Shown: positions 49,360 through 59,199 of the stretch, one piece after another
Layout: every line of letters starts with the position of its first letter
Numbering within the stretch: the stretch's first letter is position 1
Origin: Ilyonectria destructans
Lineage: Eukaryota; Ascomycota; Sordariomycetes; Hypocreales; Nectriaceae
DNA: 64,000 bases
Reading direction: 5' to 3'
Assembly: GCA_020740775.1 (NCBI GenBank)
Contig: JAHEWK010000046.1
Span: forward strand, 1 to 64,000
Notes under the pieces: generated by a model
What the model saw: the letters and a program-made list of their open reading frames with translations, nothing else
Database searches by the model: none
What the model was told of the DNA's origin: nothing
Made by a program: the position numbers and the translations under genes

Positions 49360-49964
49360 TTGTATTGCCAAGTGTTAGTGATGACAACTTTGCTCATTCT
49401 CGGTATTGAAATAGGAGCTTGGAACTTGAGTAGGATGAAGGAAATTGAAATTATATCCATCGCCAGTTGTTTTGATCATACCCCGCCAACTTCAGTATTG
49501 CGGGTCTTCTGGGGCATCTTCGCATGCTCTCGCAGAGGGTGATATCCTGACACCTCTTAGAAGTCATAAACGCCATACCTCATAGAGTAGTTTGAATCCG
49601 GTCTACTGGGATTATAAAGAAGACATGTGTAGGAATAGACCATGAATAGTAGGGCCGGGGTCGGCTGAGCTAACGAGGGTTCTTGCGATCGAAGTCATGT
49701 TGGTGCGTACGAGAGATTGTAAGGGAGGAAAGGAGTCAGGGACCGGCTTGGAGCAACTAACTAGCAGCCTCTCTATATCAGTTGAGATTTGAGTTTTCTA
49801 GCCTACAGTTAGAAAAGCTTGATCTTAGTTATAATATTAGGTCTTGAAATGTTTAAATTGTGTTTGAAAAATGTGCTATTTTGATATCGTCGACGCATGC
49901 CTTATGGAACTACATACAAAAAAACTAAACTAACTAAGAAGTTAATATAATATAGCAGTAAGCT
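49360..49964. other. Intergenic region, no gene seen
   Basis: Downstream region of the transporter. The short frames at 49360-49542 are in sequence without coding character. From about 49910 the DNA turns AT-rich where the DUF7580-like relic begins. Confidence 0.5.
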
Positions 49965-50062
49965 AAGGTAATATATTTACTAGCCCAGTCCCTTAGCACT
50001 AAGCAGAGAATATTTAAAAATATCTGCAAAATGCTGCTAGGGGGTATTGTGCCTGTGGATAT
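49965..50062 (+). pseudogene. RIP-mutated fragment of a DUF7580-like gene
   Basis: It aligns base for base with 60410-60507 in exon 1 of the intact gene further right. Both have the frame of the AAGGTGATGCACTCACTG... start, GAGCAGAGAATA and CTAGGGGGTATCGTGCCTGT. Differences are nearly all C to T or G to A in this copy (for example GCACCGAGCAG to GCACTAAGCAG), so it is a RIP-damaged duplicate piece. It includes the counterpart of residues LSTEQRILKNTCETLLGGIV. Confidence 0.8.
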
Positions 50063-50279
50063 GATAGCTGCATAAGTATACCTAGGCTCGTTAGCTTATA
50101 GGTGCGGCAGGAAGCCAAACATAATGTTGAATGGCCTTCTGTTGTTATGGTGGCGCTCGACATTGTGGAAAGAAGGCTTCCTCTCATGACCATTGCGGCG
50201 AGGTCGGCTAGCTCAGACTTGGTTACTCAAGTACGAGCAGTTCTGGCCTGTTGCGGTACTGCCAGTGGGCAGAGTGAGA

Positions 50280-51829
50280 TTTCTGGTCAGTCTCGAGATT
50301 GTCTGGTAAAGCTGGAGTACAAACTTGGGAAGACATTTGTATCATGCTGGGAAATCCATGGGCCAACGAGATCTTCGTGGAGTGCCGAAAACGATTCAAA
50401 ACGGAGCAACAATGGGAGCAAAGTGAGATTATTGCCGAGTTGGAGCACTATTTGGCTCTGACCTTGGATGCACTCAATCATGCAGACGATGCCATGTTGA
50501 TGGTGGCTATCATGCTGGGTGAGGCAGAGGCGTTTGGTAGCTTGGGCGACATTGACAACGCTGAGCCCACACTTGATGCCCTCAAAAAGGTTATCTACGG
50601 GCCTCAATCTCGCGGGCCTCGAGAGCCGATACACAAGAAATTCGAATAGATCTTGAACGTTGTTCGCCACATGTTTCAAGACCATCCCTGGTACGATGTT
50701 TATTTGCAAGACTTTATTGGCCGTACGATCATGGGGCAGCATCGATATGCTGCCGCCGTGGCGTGGTTCCAGTCTGCGTTTAGCGTGTCAGCGATCAAGA
50801 TTGGTGCACGGGACATGTTGACGATCTATGTTCGACAAAACTTGGCAAACTCTGGCCCTGAAGCTCGACTCTGCTCTCAAAAACATCGACCAAGTCATCG
50901 AGGCCAGAATCAAAATGAAGGTCGACAACAGAAATGTTTTGATGGCAAAGGCGGCCAAGGCGGACCTACTGATCAGACGAGGAGATATCGACGCAGCGAC
51001 GCAGCTTCTTGCCGAAATACATGCTCAATCAAATCCAAAGTCGGAGAACGACATTTTATTGCTCTCGGTGGTCTGTATCTTTTGGCAAACTCTGCAGTGT
51101 TCGGGGGAATCAAGTTGAAGCCATCAAGAAATACAAAAAGGCTCTAACGGGTTTTAAGAAGGGTGGACTCGATCCGGCCTACATCCTGATGGTGTGTCAA
51201 GAGATCGCTAGCACCCGTTCTGCGCAAGGGAAACCTGAGAAGGCATTCATGATCCTCGATGACATTTTGGAAAGCAACAGCGAGCCCAGATTGGTTCACG
51301 TGGAGAGAACACTAGAGCTGGCATCGGCACTGATTGCAATGGGAAAAGTCGCTGATGCCCTATTAAAAGTCATGGACGCGCAAAGACTTTTCCGTATGTT
51401 TGAAGGGGAGGACAACGCAGTGAAGCAATTTATGCTTGAGACCGAGGGTGAATGCCACCAAGCGTCGGGTAGGTTTGAAGAAGCCCTCAGATGCTACAAA
51501 GAGGCATTGCAAGTGGCTGAGACGCAATTCCGGAATCCAAGCCATCCGGACCTAATTCAAGTCTGGAAGAAAATCGGCGATGTGAAGATGAAGCTGTCAA
51601 CGAAGGCCTTTGGGATCACAGCAGCGCGAAAATACGAACAGGAGGCAAAGCAGGCTTACTGTAAATGCTATGAGGGCTCCTCGGAGACGTTTGGATCTGA
51701 GAAACTTCACCCAAAAACAGCCATGACATGTTTGTTCGGAAAGGATATTAGTCCGTTGCAAAGGGAAATAACAGAAATGTCTGCTTCTGAGCCACCGATT
51801 CGCCAGCTGAGGACAATGTTGATATTGTG
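50280..51829 (+). pseudogene. TPR-repeat protein relic with stop and frameshifts
   Basis: Three consecutive frame segments encode helical repeats. 50299-50850 gives ETLALTLDALNHADDAM-type helices, with FGSLGDIDNAEPTLDALKKV, a TAG at 50647-50649, then FIGRTIMGQHRYAAAVAWFQ. 50850-51060 gives KLDSALKNIDQVIEARIKM and KADLLIRRGDIDAATQLLAE. 51090-51829 gives VEAIKKYKKALTGFKKGG, LVHVERTLELASALIAMGKV and ASGRFEEALRCYKEALQVA. The G-R/K-x-x-E-A pattern at 34-40 residue spacing is TPR-like. Frame changes near 50850 and 51060-51110 cannot be spliced sensibly. The upstream part (before 50280) is not readable. Such TPR arrays often form the C terminus of fungal NLR-like proteins, but no nucleotide-binding part is left to test that. 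Confidence 0.65.
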
Positions 51830-52462
51830 ACAGACAAAGTTATTGGGGCAATATACACGAATAGTAAAGCATCTAAGTATAACCCCAAGTCGTCTGCGAT
51901 CTCCCATGTGACTTCAAGCTTTGTAGTACATCGACATGAGGTGGAATTCGCCGGACTCGCTTTCGGGAATGTATCTAGGGCTTGCATGGGTTGCCTAGAA
52001 CATGTCAGAATGATGCCGCAAAACGAAAAAAGGTGCCTGACCTTTACGAACTCGAACGGCTCCTCGAGACGAGCCAGGAGCCTCGCGGAGAATAACGCTG
52101 AAGTCGTCCCTACAATCACCACATCCATGTCCACAGCGAGGATATGGATGAGTATTGTGAGGCAGTTAACAACTGCAATAGGCTAGTAGTTAGTTCATGG
52201 GACTCATTCTCGACTACGACAGTGAAGCGGTCGATTTCATACACACCGAACCATGGTGGCTGGACAAATCGCGTTTCTTTGTAATGATCCACAGTCTGAT
52301 CACTATATCCACAGGATACCCGCTCCTAAGCACCTTATATACTAACAAAAGGAAATTGCCACTTTTCCCGGGCCCGGAGGTCCTAGCTAGCCACGGCCCG
52401 GCGGTTCGACTGTGCAGGATGACCAGGTAATAGGAGTTAGAGAAAATTGATTGATAAATCGT
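51830..52462. other. Intergenic region, no gene seen
   Basis: Mixed-composition spacer between the TPR relic and the convergent C2H2 gene. Open frames on both strands lack recognisable content. Confidence 0.5.
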
Positions 52463-53753
52463 TTAACTAAAACGAGCTTGCACTTCTTTAAATATACCTA
52501 TCAGAAGTTCGTGAAGCTCACCCCTATCTCTATCTCTGCTTGGTATCTGTGCACTGTCAAGGACATCTCGAACGATGGTGTCGCCTTGCTTCTCCCAAAA
52601 TTCGCGCATCATCCCAACCGTCTCATCTGTGATGGTGCCGAGATAGGGATCCTGCGGTCGAGACGCAGGCTCGAAGAGAATGTCCCAGATGGCATACCAT
52701 TGCTGGTCCGGCGACAGGGTCTTGGAGGCGCGGACTTTGAGCCGGTCCTGAGTTCCGGCGGAAACGAAATGGAGGTAATCTCCAGCGTCAACTAACTTCA
52801 GCTCGCAGTTCCGTTCCCGAATGTGCTCGTTGCGGCGTCGCTTCGAAGAGAAGCTGGCGTGGCAGCGGGGGCAGTCCCGCTCAGCCGCGTGCTGTCGTTG
52901 GATGTGCTGCTTGACGTCGCGGATGCGCATCAACTGGCGGTGCATGCAGTCCATGTGGCGGTGAGGATCCCGTCTGTAAAAGGGGCACGCAAAGGTGGTC
53001 CCTTGAGACTTCCTGCTACGGACATTGCCGCCGTCTAAACCGAAGTCATCGTCGTCGGAATCAACGTGTCGACGTCGCGTCAGCATGCTGGCACAGTTTG
53101 GCGAACCTGGGAGAGTGAAGTCTTGCCGCTTCGTGCAAGGACCTGGTTCTTCCTGTGATGGACGTAATTCAGGCCTACCCAAACCTGACATCGAGTCGAG
53201 AGACAAGCCCAAAGGAGCTCCAGCTACGGACGCTGTTGGAACATCAACAATGTCCAAAAAGGAGCTGTGTGCGACTGTTAACGGAGACGCTGATGAGGAA
53301 GAATTTTGAGTCCGAGAGAGAGCCTTCTCTGATAGAAATCCTTCCCACTCGGTCGCTCGAGGAATAACTTGAGTTGAGTCGCTTGCAGCTCCGTATCCAT
53401 AGTTGACAGATGTGGGCTCATCAAGAGGTACTGTCGCAGAGTTAGAATAATTACTGCTAAGGAGACATGCGGTTTGGAAGTGTCGTCGCATTCTTACTTG
53501 ATGATGCAAGCCAGTTTTGCGGCGTCGCAAACCCCCCGATGCTGTTTGGAGGAATCGCCTGTTCAACCCCAAAGGGCGAGGGAGAAGCCGACATGTCGTC
53601 TAAACTCCCCAGCGGGGCCGTTGTTACGTCGAGAAGCCATGTTGAGTCTGCTTCCAGCTCCGGGATAGGGAGGTAGAATGGCGCGTTTAGAAAGTCGGGA
53701 TTCTGAAGGACGCAATCGTCCAGAGGGTCGAACAGGTGGCTATACTGGTCCAT
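52463..53753 (-). CDS. Fungal C2H2-type zinc-finger protein, paralogue 1
   Basis: Two exons, 53753-53498 and 53430-52463, with a 67-nt intron carrying a CTAAC branch site; phases agree, giving 407 residues. Start is MDQYSHLFDPLDDCVLQ. The N-terminal 220 residues are acidic and Ser/Pro-rich, with RRRHVDSDDDDFG just before the finger block. The block reads FACPFYRRDPHRHMDCMH, then IRDVKQHIQRQH, then CPRCHASFSSKRRRNEHIRE and a final Cys, the fungus-specific C-F/Y-Y...C...H...H-C-x2-C...H...C pattern. The C-terminal 130 residues carry WYAIWDILFEPASRPQDPYL. Members are probably DNA- or protein-binding; no target is known. Two further genes of this type follow within 6 kb. Confidence 0.85.
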
Positions 53754-55002
53754 TGAAACGAATACCAACCTTGCGATGGTTGCGATGGGCGCGTTCCCAA
53801 CAGGATGGCCGTCTGCCGTCTGCTGTGAATTGAACCGCTAGCAAGACCGTCGGAGTGTTCGTGTGGAGGGCTTGCACAGCTCGAGGTTGATGAAATAAGG
53901 CTGGAATCAGAGTCAAAAGATATTCCAAGATGGTGCTGGGTTGTAAAAGAATGATGGGCGTCTGGGTGTAGCGAGAGAGAGAGAGAGAAGAGGGGAGGAA
54001 GTGGGAGAAAGCAGGGAGGAGATTAGGGATGAATATTAGGGAGGATTAGGGATGTTGCGTCGTACACACAGTGACATGTTGTAGGCGCCTCGGGTAGGAC
54101 CAGTGAAGGTTGATAGTGGGGGGAGGGGGGTGGCTACAGGGCTCGCATAGGGGGATCGCTAGATGATATCACAAGTGGCAGACACACACCAAAAAGAGGC
54201 GACAAGGCGGCTAGGTTTTCGCAATAAGCTTAATCGAAGGCGACTTGTACATGAAGGCCTTAAATCCCAGGGTGTAATAGGGAAGTAGAATGAGAAAATG
54301 CTACGCTGCAAATCCCACGGCATCGCAAATACCGCAACCGACTTCGCTAGAAACTAAGACTGGATACAAGCCGGGTCATCAGTGGGCCTCGCCGAACCGC
54401 CCTCACTGAAAAGACAAGTACATAGCCCTAACCCCCGTTTCAAGTCCCCTACAGCCATCTCCAACTATTCCTTGGTTCAGCTCTGGCGGTGGAGGCCGCG
54501 GTCATTGAGGTGGCACGCAATCTGCCTTGGATGTCTAGGTCAGGATCTGCCATGCAGGCCTGGTCAGCTGGGCCTGTCTCAGGCCTCGTCTGGGGGACTT
54601 CTGAGGCGTCTTGAGGGGTCAATTGGTTTGAAGTCTATCGGTCACCGATCTGCGAGACCCGGAACACACCACTGCGAGTTGCAGTGGCGAAACAGTGGAG
54701 CAGTTTCCTGATAAGGCGTATCGAGCACGACGTTGGCGGTAATATTTTGTCTCCAACATCCCTCTGAAAGTACCCGTCTCCTTCGTCGTCACGTAGATAC
54801 CTAGACATTGTCACCGGGGGCCAATGTCATCTCATCTGACGAGGGCCACTCCAAGGTGAGACACGGTTTTGAAGTCTTGCTGAAAGGAATTGAAAGCCGC
54901 AGTGTGGTCTTTCTGGGCAAAACTCGTTGCCACGACGCGTACTGGCCCCAACAAGCGCAATTCCGACGCCAGATTTGCGAAACACAAATGTGACCACCAG
55001 AT
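53754..55002. other. Intergenic region between divergent C2H2 genes, left part
   Basis: This holds the upstream region of paralogue 1 and, further right, that of paralogue 2. 53960-54055 is purine-rich with a GA run (AGAGAGAGAGAGAGAAG). 54382-54711 has a plus-strand open frame without recognisable content. No gene is supported. Confidence 0.55.
53964..53984 (+). repeat. GA dinucleotide microsatellite
   Basis: A run of GA units roughly 20 bases long, followed by about 70 bases of purine-rich sequence, 210-300 bases upstream of the start of paralogue 1. On the coding strand it is a CT-rich tract, which is frequent in fungal promoters. Confidence 0.7.
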
Positions 55003-55292
55003 TTGCCGATCACAATTGTGAGGCCAGTTTTTGCAAGCCACATTCCTGACCGCGAAACTTGCAGCCTCAATTGTGACCACGAATATAAGCGCAGCCGCAA
55101 TTACATCTGTGAGGCCAGTTTTGCAAACCACATTTGTGACCGCGAAACCGGTGACCTCAATTGTGACCACGAATATAAGCCCAGCTGCAATTACATCTGT
55201 GACGCCAGTTTTACAAACCACATTTGTAACCGCGAAACCGGCGACCTCAATTGTGACTACGAATGTAAGCCCAGCCGCAACCACAACTATGA
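55003..55292. repeat. Minisatellite, three units of about 90 bp
   Basis: Units start at about 55022, 55113 and 55203 with GCCAGTTTT(T)GCAA. Each continues CACATTTGTGACCGCGAAAC, CCTCAATTGTGACCACGAAT and CAGC(C/T)GCAATTACATCTGTG. A partial, more diverged unit precedes from about 54965. The period (90) is a multiple of three and both strands are open through it: ICDRETGDLNCDHEYKPSCN on plus and TSVVCKTGVTDVIAAGLIFV on minus. It lies upstream of the TATA-like site of paralogue 2, so I treat it as non-coding. Confidence 0.85.
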
Positions 55293-55437
55293 CTGCTATA
55301 TGCCGGCTCCTCGCAGTTGTGGCGGTCGCAATAGGCGCTCAGTAATATTCATGTACCTATACGTCCAGACCCCAGTAGCAGACCATGAGAATGTCTTTTC
55401 ACCAAATCGACTCCGACCATCATCACCAAGACTCATC

Positions 55438-55447
55438 TTATATATAA
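55438..55447 (+). promoter_or_regulatory. Likely TATA box of C2H2 paralogue 2
   Basis: TTATATATAA lies 126 bases upstream of the ATG at 55573 and is followed by a pyrimidine-rich tract (55450-55490), a common layout in ascomycete promoters. Confidence 0.5.
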
Positions 55448-55572
55448 CCTCCCCTTCCATCTTCTCTTTTTCCTTCATCTTTATTCTTGCTACTCTGCGT
55501 CATCGTTACTTCATAATATCCACTTCCAATTCATTTCGTTGTCGATTCCAACATCTCGACTCTTCCCTCACC

Positions 55573-57417
55573 ATGTCTGTCGTATGGGACATGCCTACTT
55601 CCGCCTTTCATGAACCTCTGGCTCGTTTGCCTGGTCAAGCTGAATACACGACATCGCCTTTCATTGACCATCTAGTGGCAAAGATGCCCCATTTGGACTT
55701 TAATCGCCTCTTGTTCCTCTACCAAGCCTCCTGTCTTGACCGAGTCCAGGTTGAATGGAAAGACATTGGTTAGTTTCAGTCCACAACCACGAGCCCTGCG
55801 CACCGATCTGACAATATTTCGCTAGGATATGACGTTACGGACTTGTCCATCGCCTCTCGTCTGGATTCCGACCGTGGCATAGTCTGGACGGCTACTGCTG
55901 CGGTAAGACACCCGGATTCGGACGACGTCTCATTTCATCCCATCAGCATCCCAAACGTGTATGCCATGGCTCTCTTTGTCATATACATCACCGCCGCCAG
56001 CGCCCATGTTATTACCCCCTCTGCCTACGGGACCCAGCATTCCCCAACGTCGGCCAGTTCCAGCTCGATGCGCAGACCGTCGAAGGGCGGTAAAAAAACG
56101 ACAAACAGGAGGCAACGACGGCGCGATGAGAACATGAATAGTCGAGGCGGCAACAAGTCTAGCAACCGAGACGGTAATAACGCCAATAACCGTGACGATG
56201 ACGACAACGACGAAGACGACGACGACGACGCCAGCTCTGGCAAGGCAAAGAAAACATGGGCCTGCCCATACTACAAATTTGACCGGAAGAAGTACCATGT
56301 CTGCTGCAAGTTCATGTTTAAGAGGTACAAGAACATCCGCGATCACCTGAGCCGAGTGCACAAGACTGGCAAGTTCTGGTGCCCGACGTGCTACTGCCAT
56401 TTCCCGGATAAAGGTTCGGTTATTGGGCACATTCGAGGCGGGCTGTGCTCGGAGCCCCCCGATCGACACATACCGCGTCCCGAAGGCTGCGAGGATCTCC
56501 CCATCGACTACAAGAAGTGGTACCAGACGTTCCAAGCACTTCATCCATTTTCCCTTCTTCCCGAGTCACCTTATATCGTGGATCACATTTACGAGTCGGC
56601 AGTCCACCTGCGCACACAGCGTGAGGGTGGAATCCTGGAAATTTTGCAATCTTTCATGCAGCATCAGAAAGTTGAGGTGACGGATTTCGACCTGTGGTTA
56701 CTTGCACATAATGTTGCGGACAAAGATTATGATGCGTCCCCGCCTGTGCACTCTGAGGGCGATGCCTCGGTCCTATCTCACGCTGACAGCTCGCTGTTCA
56801 CCTCGGCCGCAACTGCACCCCACCCGGATCCTGCGCAAACAGGCCGTTCCATGATGCAGCCGTTCCCCAGTTTCCAGACCATGATCATGTCCCAAGACGG
56901 GGATGTTGGATCCGCGAAGGCTGCTGGATCCGACCAATGGCACATTGCTAGAGCCAGGCCACAGTCCATGGCTCCCTTCGACCCAGGTCTCAATGCCGCA
57001 GGGAATCAAGGGGGACTTGGTGCTACATCCTATTCAGGATCCTTTGGTGACTCCCGGCAAGGGCACAATGATGTATTTGAGGACTTGGCCAATAATCAGT
57101 CAACATCTGGCCTCTCCACTACCTCAGCCGTTCCCACTGCCAGACCGAGTCAAGGCTTGGACCTCAACTCGGATGTTTCTCACGACCCTCCAGCAGATAT
57201 CGGCACTGGCAACATCACCCAACATCCCGGCCATGCTTCAGGCTCAGTTGCTGCTAACTATCTTTCTGAGCATGAGTTGGACGGTTTCAACGACGTCCCG
57301 GCGGACTACGTGTTTGATTCCAATGAAGTGGAGCCGGTCCCTAATTTTCTGTATCACTCCCAGCTGTACCAAGCTGGTGATGCTTCTCATTCAGACTACA
57401 TCGATAGCTTTGAGTGA
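55573..57417 (+). CDS. Fungal C2H2-type zinc-finger protein, paralogue 2
   Basis: Exons 55573-55768 and 55826-57417 are in phase and give 595 residues from MSVVWDMPTSAFHEP. A possible second intron at 55903-56037 (GTAAGA..CCCAG, 135 nt, divisible by three) would remove the odd hydrophobic stretch YAMALFVIYITAASAHVI; I suspect it is spliced in the main transcript. A basic/acidic low-complexity part (Asn, Asp, Arg rich, with RDDDDNDEDDDDDASS) precedes the finger block WACPYYKFDRKKYHVCCKF, IRDHLSRVHKTGKFWCPTC and HFPDKGSVIGHIRGG. After WYQTFQALHPFSLLPESPYI comes a 250-residue Ser/Pro/Gln-rich tail like an activation region. A GTGAGT at the stop codon allows another C-terminal splice. Confidence 0.82.
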
Positions 57418-57843
57418 GTCCCCTGACAGCATGACCTGTTCTGCTCTGCAGATTCAGATCCGAAGGTTGATATGGCTTTCGGCCTAACGACTTGTTCCAA
57501 AAGGTCTAAGTCTTGGGGTCACACTGCCTAATCATTTGCACATTGCTCACGGATACGGTATTGCGTGCAATTGACTTGGTACATCGTGGCGATGGGATTC
57601 TGTGGCTGGTTGTTGTATTTACTTCTTTTCTTGTCCTAGATTAGACACAACATGGACCTTGACATTTGGTCACCAACTTGCCCCTCTCTCTCGCTGTAGA
57701 ATGTAGTTGATACCACATTCTGCAGTTCCGGTTACCTATTTAGTGAAACTACATTCATTTCCTTCAACTTGTTTCTTCCTGTCCCAATCTCGATATCCCC
57801 AACTCTCCCCACTGTACTCTCTTTCCTCATTTCCATCCGCTCC
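57418..57843. other. Spacer between convergent C2H2 genes
   Basis: It holds the 3' regions of paralogues 2 and 3, which end towards each other. 57760-57840 is pyrimidine-rich. No open frame is supported. Confidence 0.6.
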
Positions 57844-59001
57844 TCAAATCCGTCGCTCCGTCTCAACCGTCCTAGTAGTCCAGTGCTCCTCATATGTCTT
57901 ACCTAGCAAGCTCTCCAGCGTTGACTGATAGAGGGCAGTCTGCACCTCATCCGCTTCTTGCTGATCCCCGCGAGGCAGATTTCTGCTAGTTAGGAACCAA
58001 GCAACAATGTCATTGCCGTAAGTCGCCCAGTAGTCGCGGACCATAGACACATGTCGCTCACCGTCGCCCTCTAGATATGGCGAGCGAGGCGATTCGATTT
58101 TCGGAAAGACGGTAGCCCAGAGACGCATCCACCGCCTCTTCTCGTTGTAGTACAATCGATCTCGCTTCGACAGCCTGGCCGCCTCGTGCTCGCCGATGCC
58201 TTCAATGTCTATGGAGTCGATAACTTGACAGGTTCTCGCCCGGATATGGTCCTCTCGGTCAAGCAACTTGTTGAATGTTCGGTGACACATGGGGCAATAG
58301 TGAGGTTCCATGTGGTGTTGTCGCAGGTGGTTAATGACGCCCTCGATGTTCTGCAGATCATGACGCAAGAGACACGAGCGGTACTTGATTGGGTTGGAGA
58401 CATAGAAAGGACAAGCTAAATGGAGGTATCCCTCGACACGAGCGATGACGGCCAATTCGGACTTATTTGCCTTTCCTTCTTCCACCAGGTAGGTTGATCG
58501 AGGCCGCCAATTCTCCGTCCTCGAGCGTTTACGAGCCGGGAGTCTGTCTTGAGGCGGCGCAACATATTGCGTCGATGCCATCCACGACTTTACCTTGTTG
58601 TATGCCAGATGGAGCAGCGGCCCTCTGAGATTTTCAAGCTCGGGGAATCCATCCACAATACGCTCTTGAGCAACAGCGTCGTTACGGACCTCGTCGCCCT
58701 CGGCGTCGCTCTCGTCATCCCAATCAGAGTTGGAGTCGCTCTCGCTGCTCGAGGAGCTGACTTCGGATTCGCTTTCAGAAGGTGAGAGCACGGCGCCAAA
58801 CGCATTTTGGCAATTCAACACAAGAGAAATGGGCCGCTCGGATCTCTTCCGCTTCGTGCCAGATGATGATTCTGCACTCAATGGCAAAGTGGGAATGGAT
58901 ATGACGGAAACCACAAGTGGAGTGTGGTTGACGTTGGCGTTGAAGTTACCAGTGTCGACCTGAGGTCTGTGCCGGCATGGGAGGGTGCTTCGGAGAGTCA
59001 T
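57844..59001 (-). CDS. Fungal C2H2-type zinc-finger protein, paralogue 3
   Basis: Single exon, 385 residues, start MTLRSTLPCRHRPQVD; the 12 in-frame codons upstream have no ATG. An acidic Ser-rich stretch (SESESEVSSSSSESDSNSD) is followed by DWDDESDAEGDE. A basic ARKRSRTENWRPRS patch follows, which could act as a nuclear signal. The finger block is HLACPFYVSNPIKYRSCLL, IEGVINHLRQHHMEPHYCPM and CHRTFNKLLDREDHIRARTC. The tail has RRWMRLWATVFPKIESPRSP and YLEGDGERHVSMVRDYWATY, similar in shape to paralogue 1 (WDILFEPASRPQDPYL...MMREFWEKQGD). Similarity among the three genes is confined to the finger block and this tail. Confidence 0.85.
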   Translation of the reverse strand: MTLRSTLPCRHRPQVDTGNFNANVNHTPLVVSVISIPTLPLSAESSSGTKRKRSERPISLVLNCQNAFGAVLSPSESESEVSSSSSESDSNSDWDDESDAEGDEVRNDAVAQERIVDGFPELENLRGPLLHLAYNKVKSWMASTQYVAPPQDRLPARKRSRTENWRPRSTYLVEEGKANKSELAVIARVEGYLHLACPFYVSNPIKYRSCLLRHDLQNIEGVINHLRQHHMEPHYCPMCHRTFNKLLDREDHIRARTCQVIDSIDIEGIGEHEAARLSKRDRLYYNEKRRWMRLWATVFPKIESPRSPYLEGDGERHVSMVRDYWATYGNDIVAWFLTSRNLPRGDQQEADEVQTALYQSTLESLLGKTYEEHWTTRTVETERRI

Positions 59002-59086
59002 GGTGTTATAATTTGCCGCGTAACAGAATAAAAACAACGGAGCGTACTGATCTGATCAGTTTGCAAAATTGGTCCGGTGAGGGTCG

Positions 59087-59094
59087 TATTTATA
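59087..59094 (-). promoter_or_regulatory. Likely TATA box of C2H2 paralogue 3
   Basis: On the minus strand TATAAATA lies 86-93 bases upstream of the ATG at 59001 and supports that start over the upstream non-ATG codons. Confidence 0.55.
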
Positions 59095-59181
59095 CAATCT
59101 CACGAATCAACCAGCCATGGACTTGGGACGAGCAGTGCTGGACAGAAAAATAATCAGGCCGCAGGGAGCCGGCCCTGTTAA

Positions 59182-59199
59182 ACAGCACAGCTGTGCTGT
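59182..59199. repeat. Perfect 18-bp palindrome
   Basis: ACAGCACAGCTGTGCTGT reads the same on both strands. It is followed within 25 bases by related words (GGCAGCTGTGCT). It sits about 180 bases upstream of paralogue 3 and could be an operator for a dimeric factor with a CAGCTG (E-box) core; no factor is proposed. Confidence 0.75.

Noticed and set aside
54382..54711. 109-codon plus-strand open frame
   Set aside because: No motif, no neighbouring exons and no promoter-like sequence.
55003..55572. In-frame upstream extension of the C2H2 gene through the minisatellite (start at about 55003)
   Set aside because: The frame is open to 55003, but a TATA-like site and pyrimidine tract lie at 55438-55490, and a later ATG at 55573 gives a family-like start.
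55930..56544. 204-codon minus-strand open frame
   Set aside because: It is the antisense shadow of the Asp/Asn-rich and finger-coding part of the C2H2 gene at 55573-57417.
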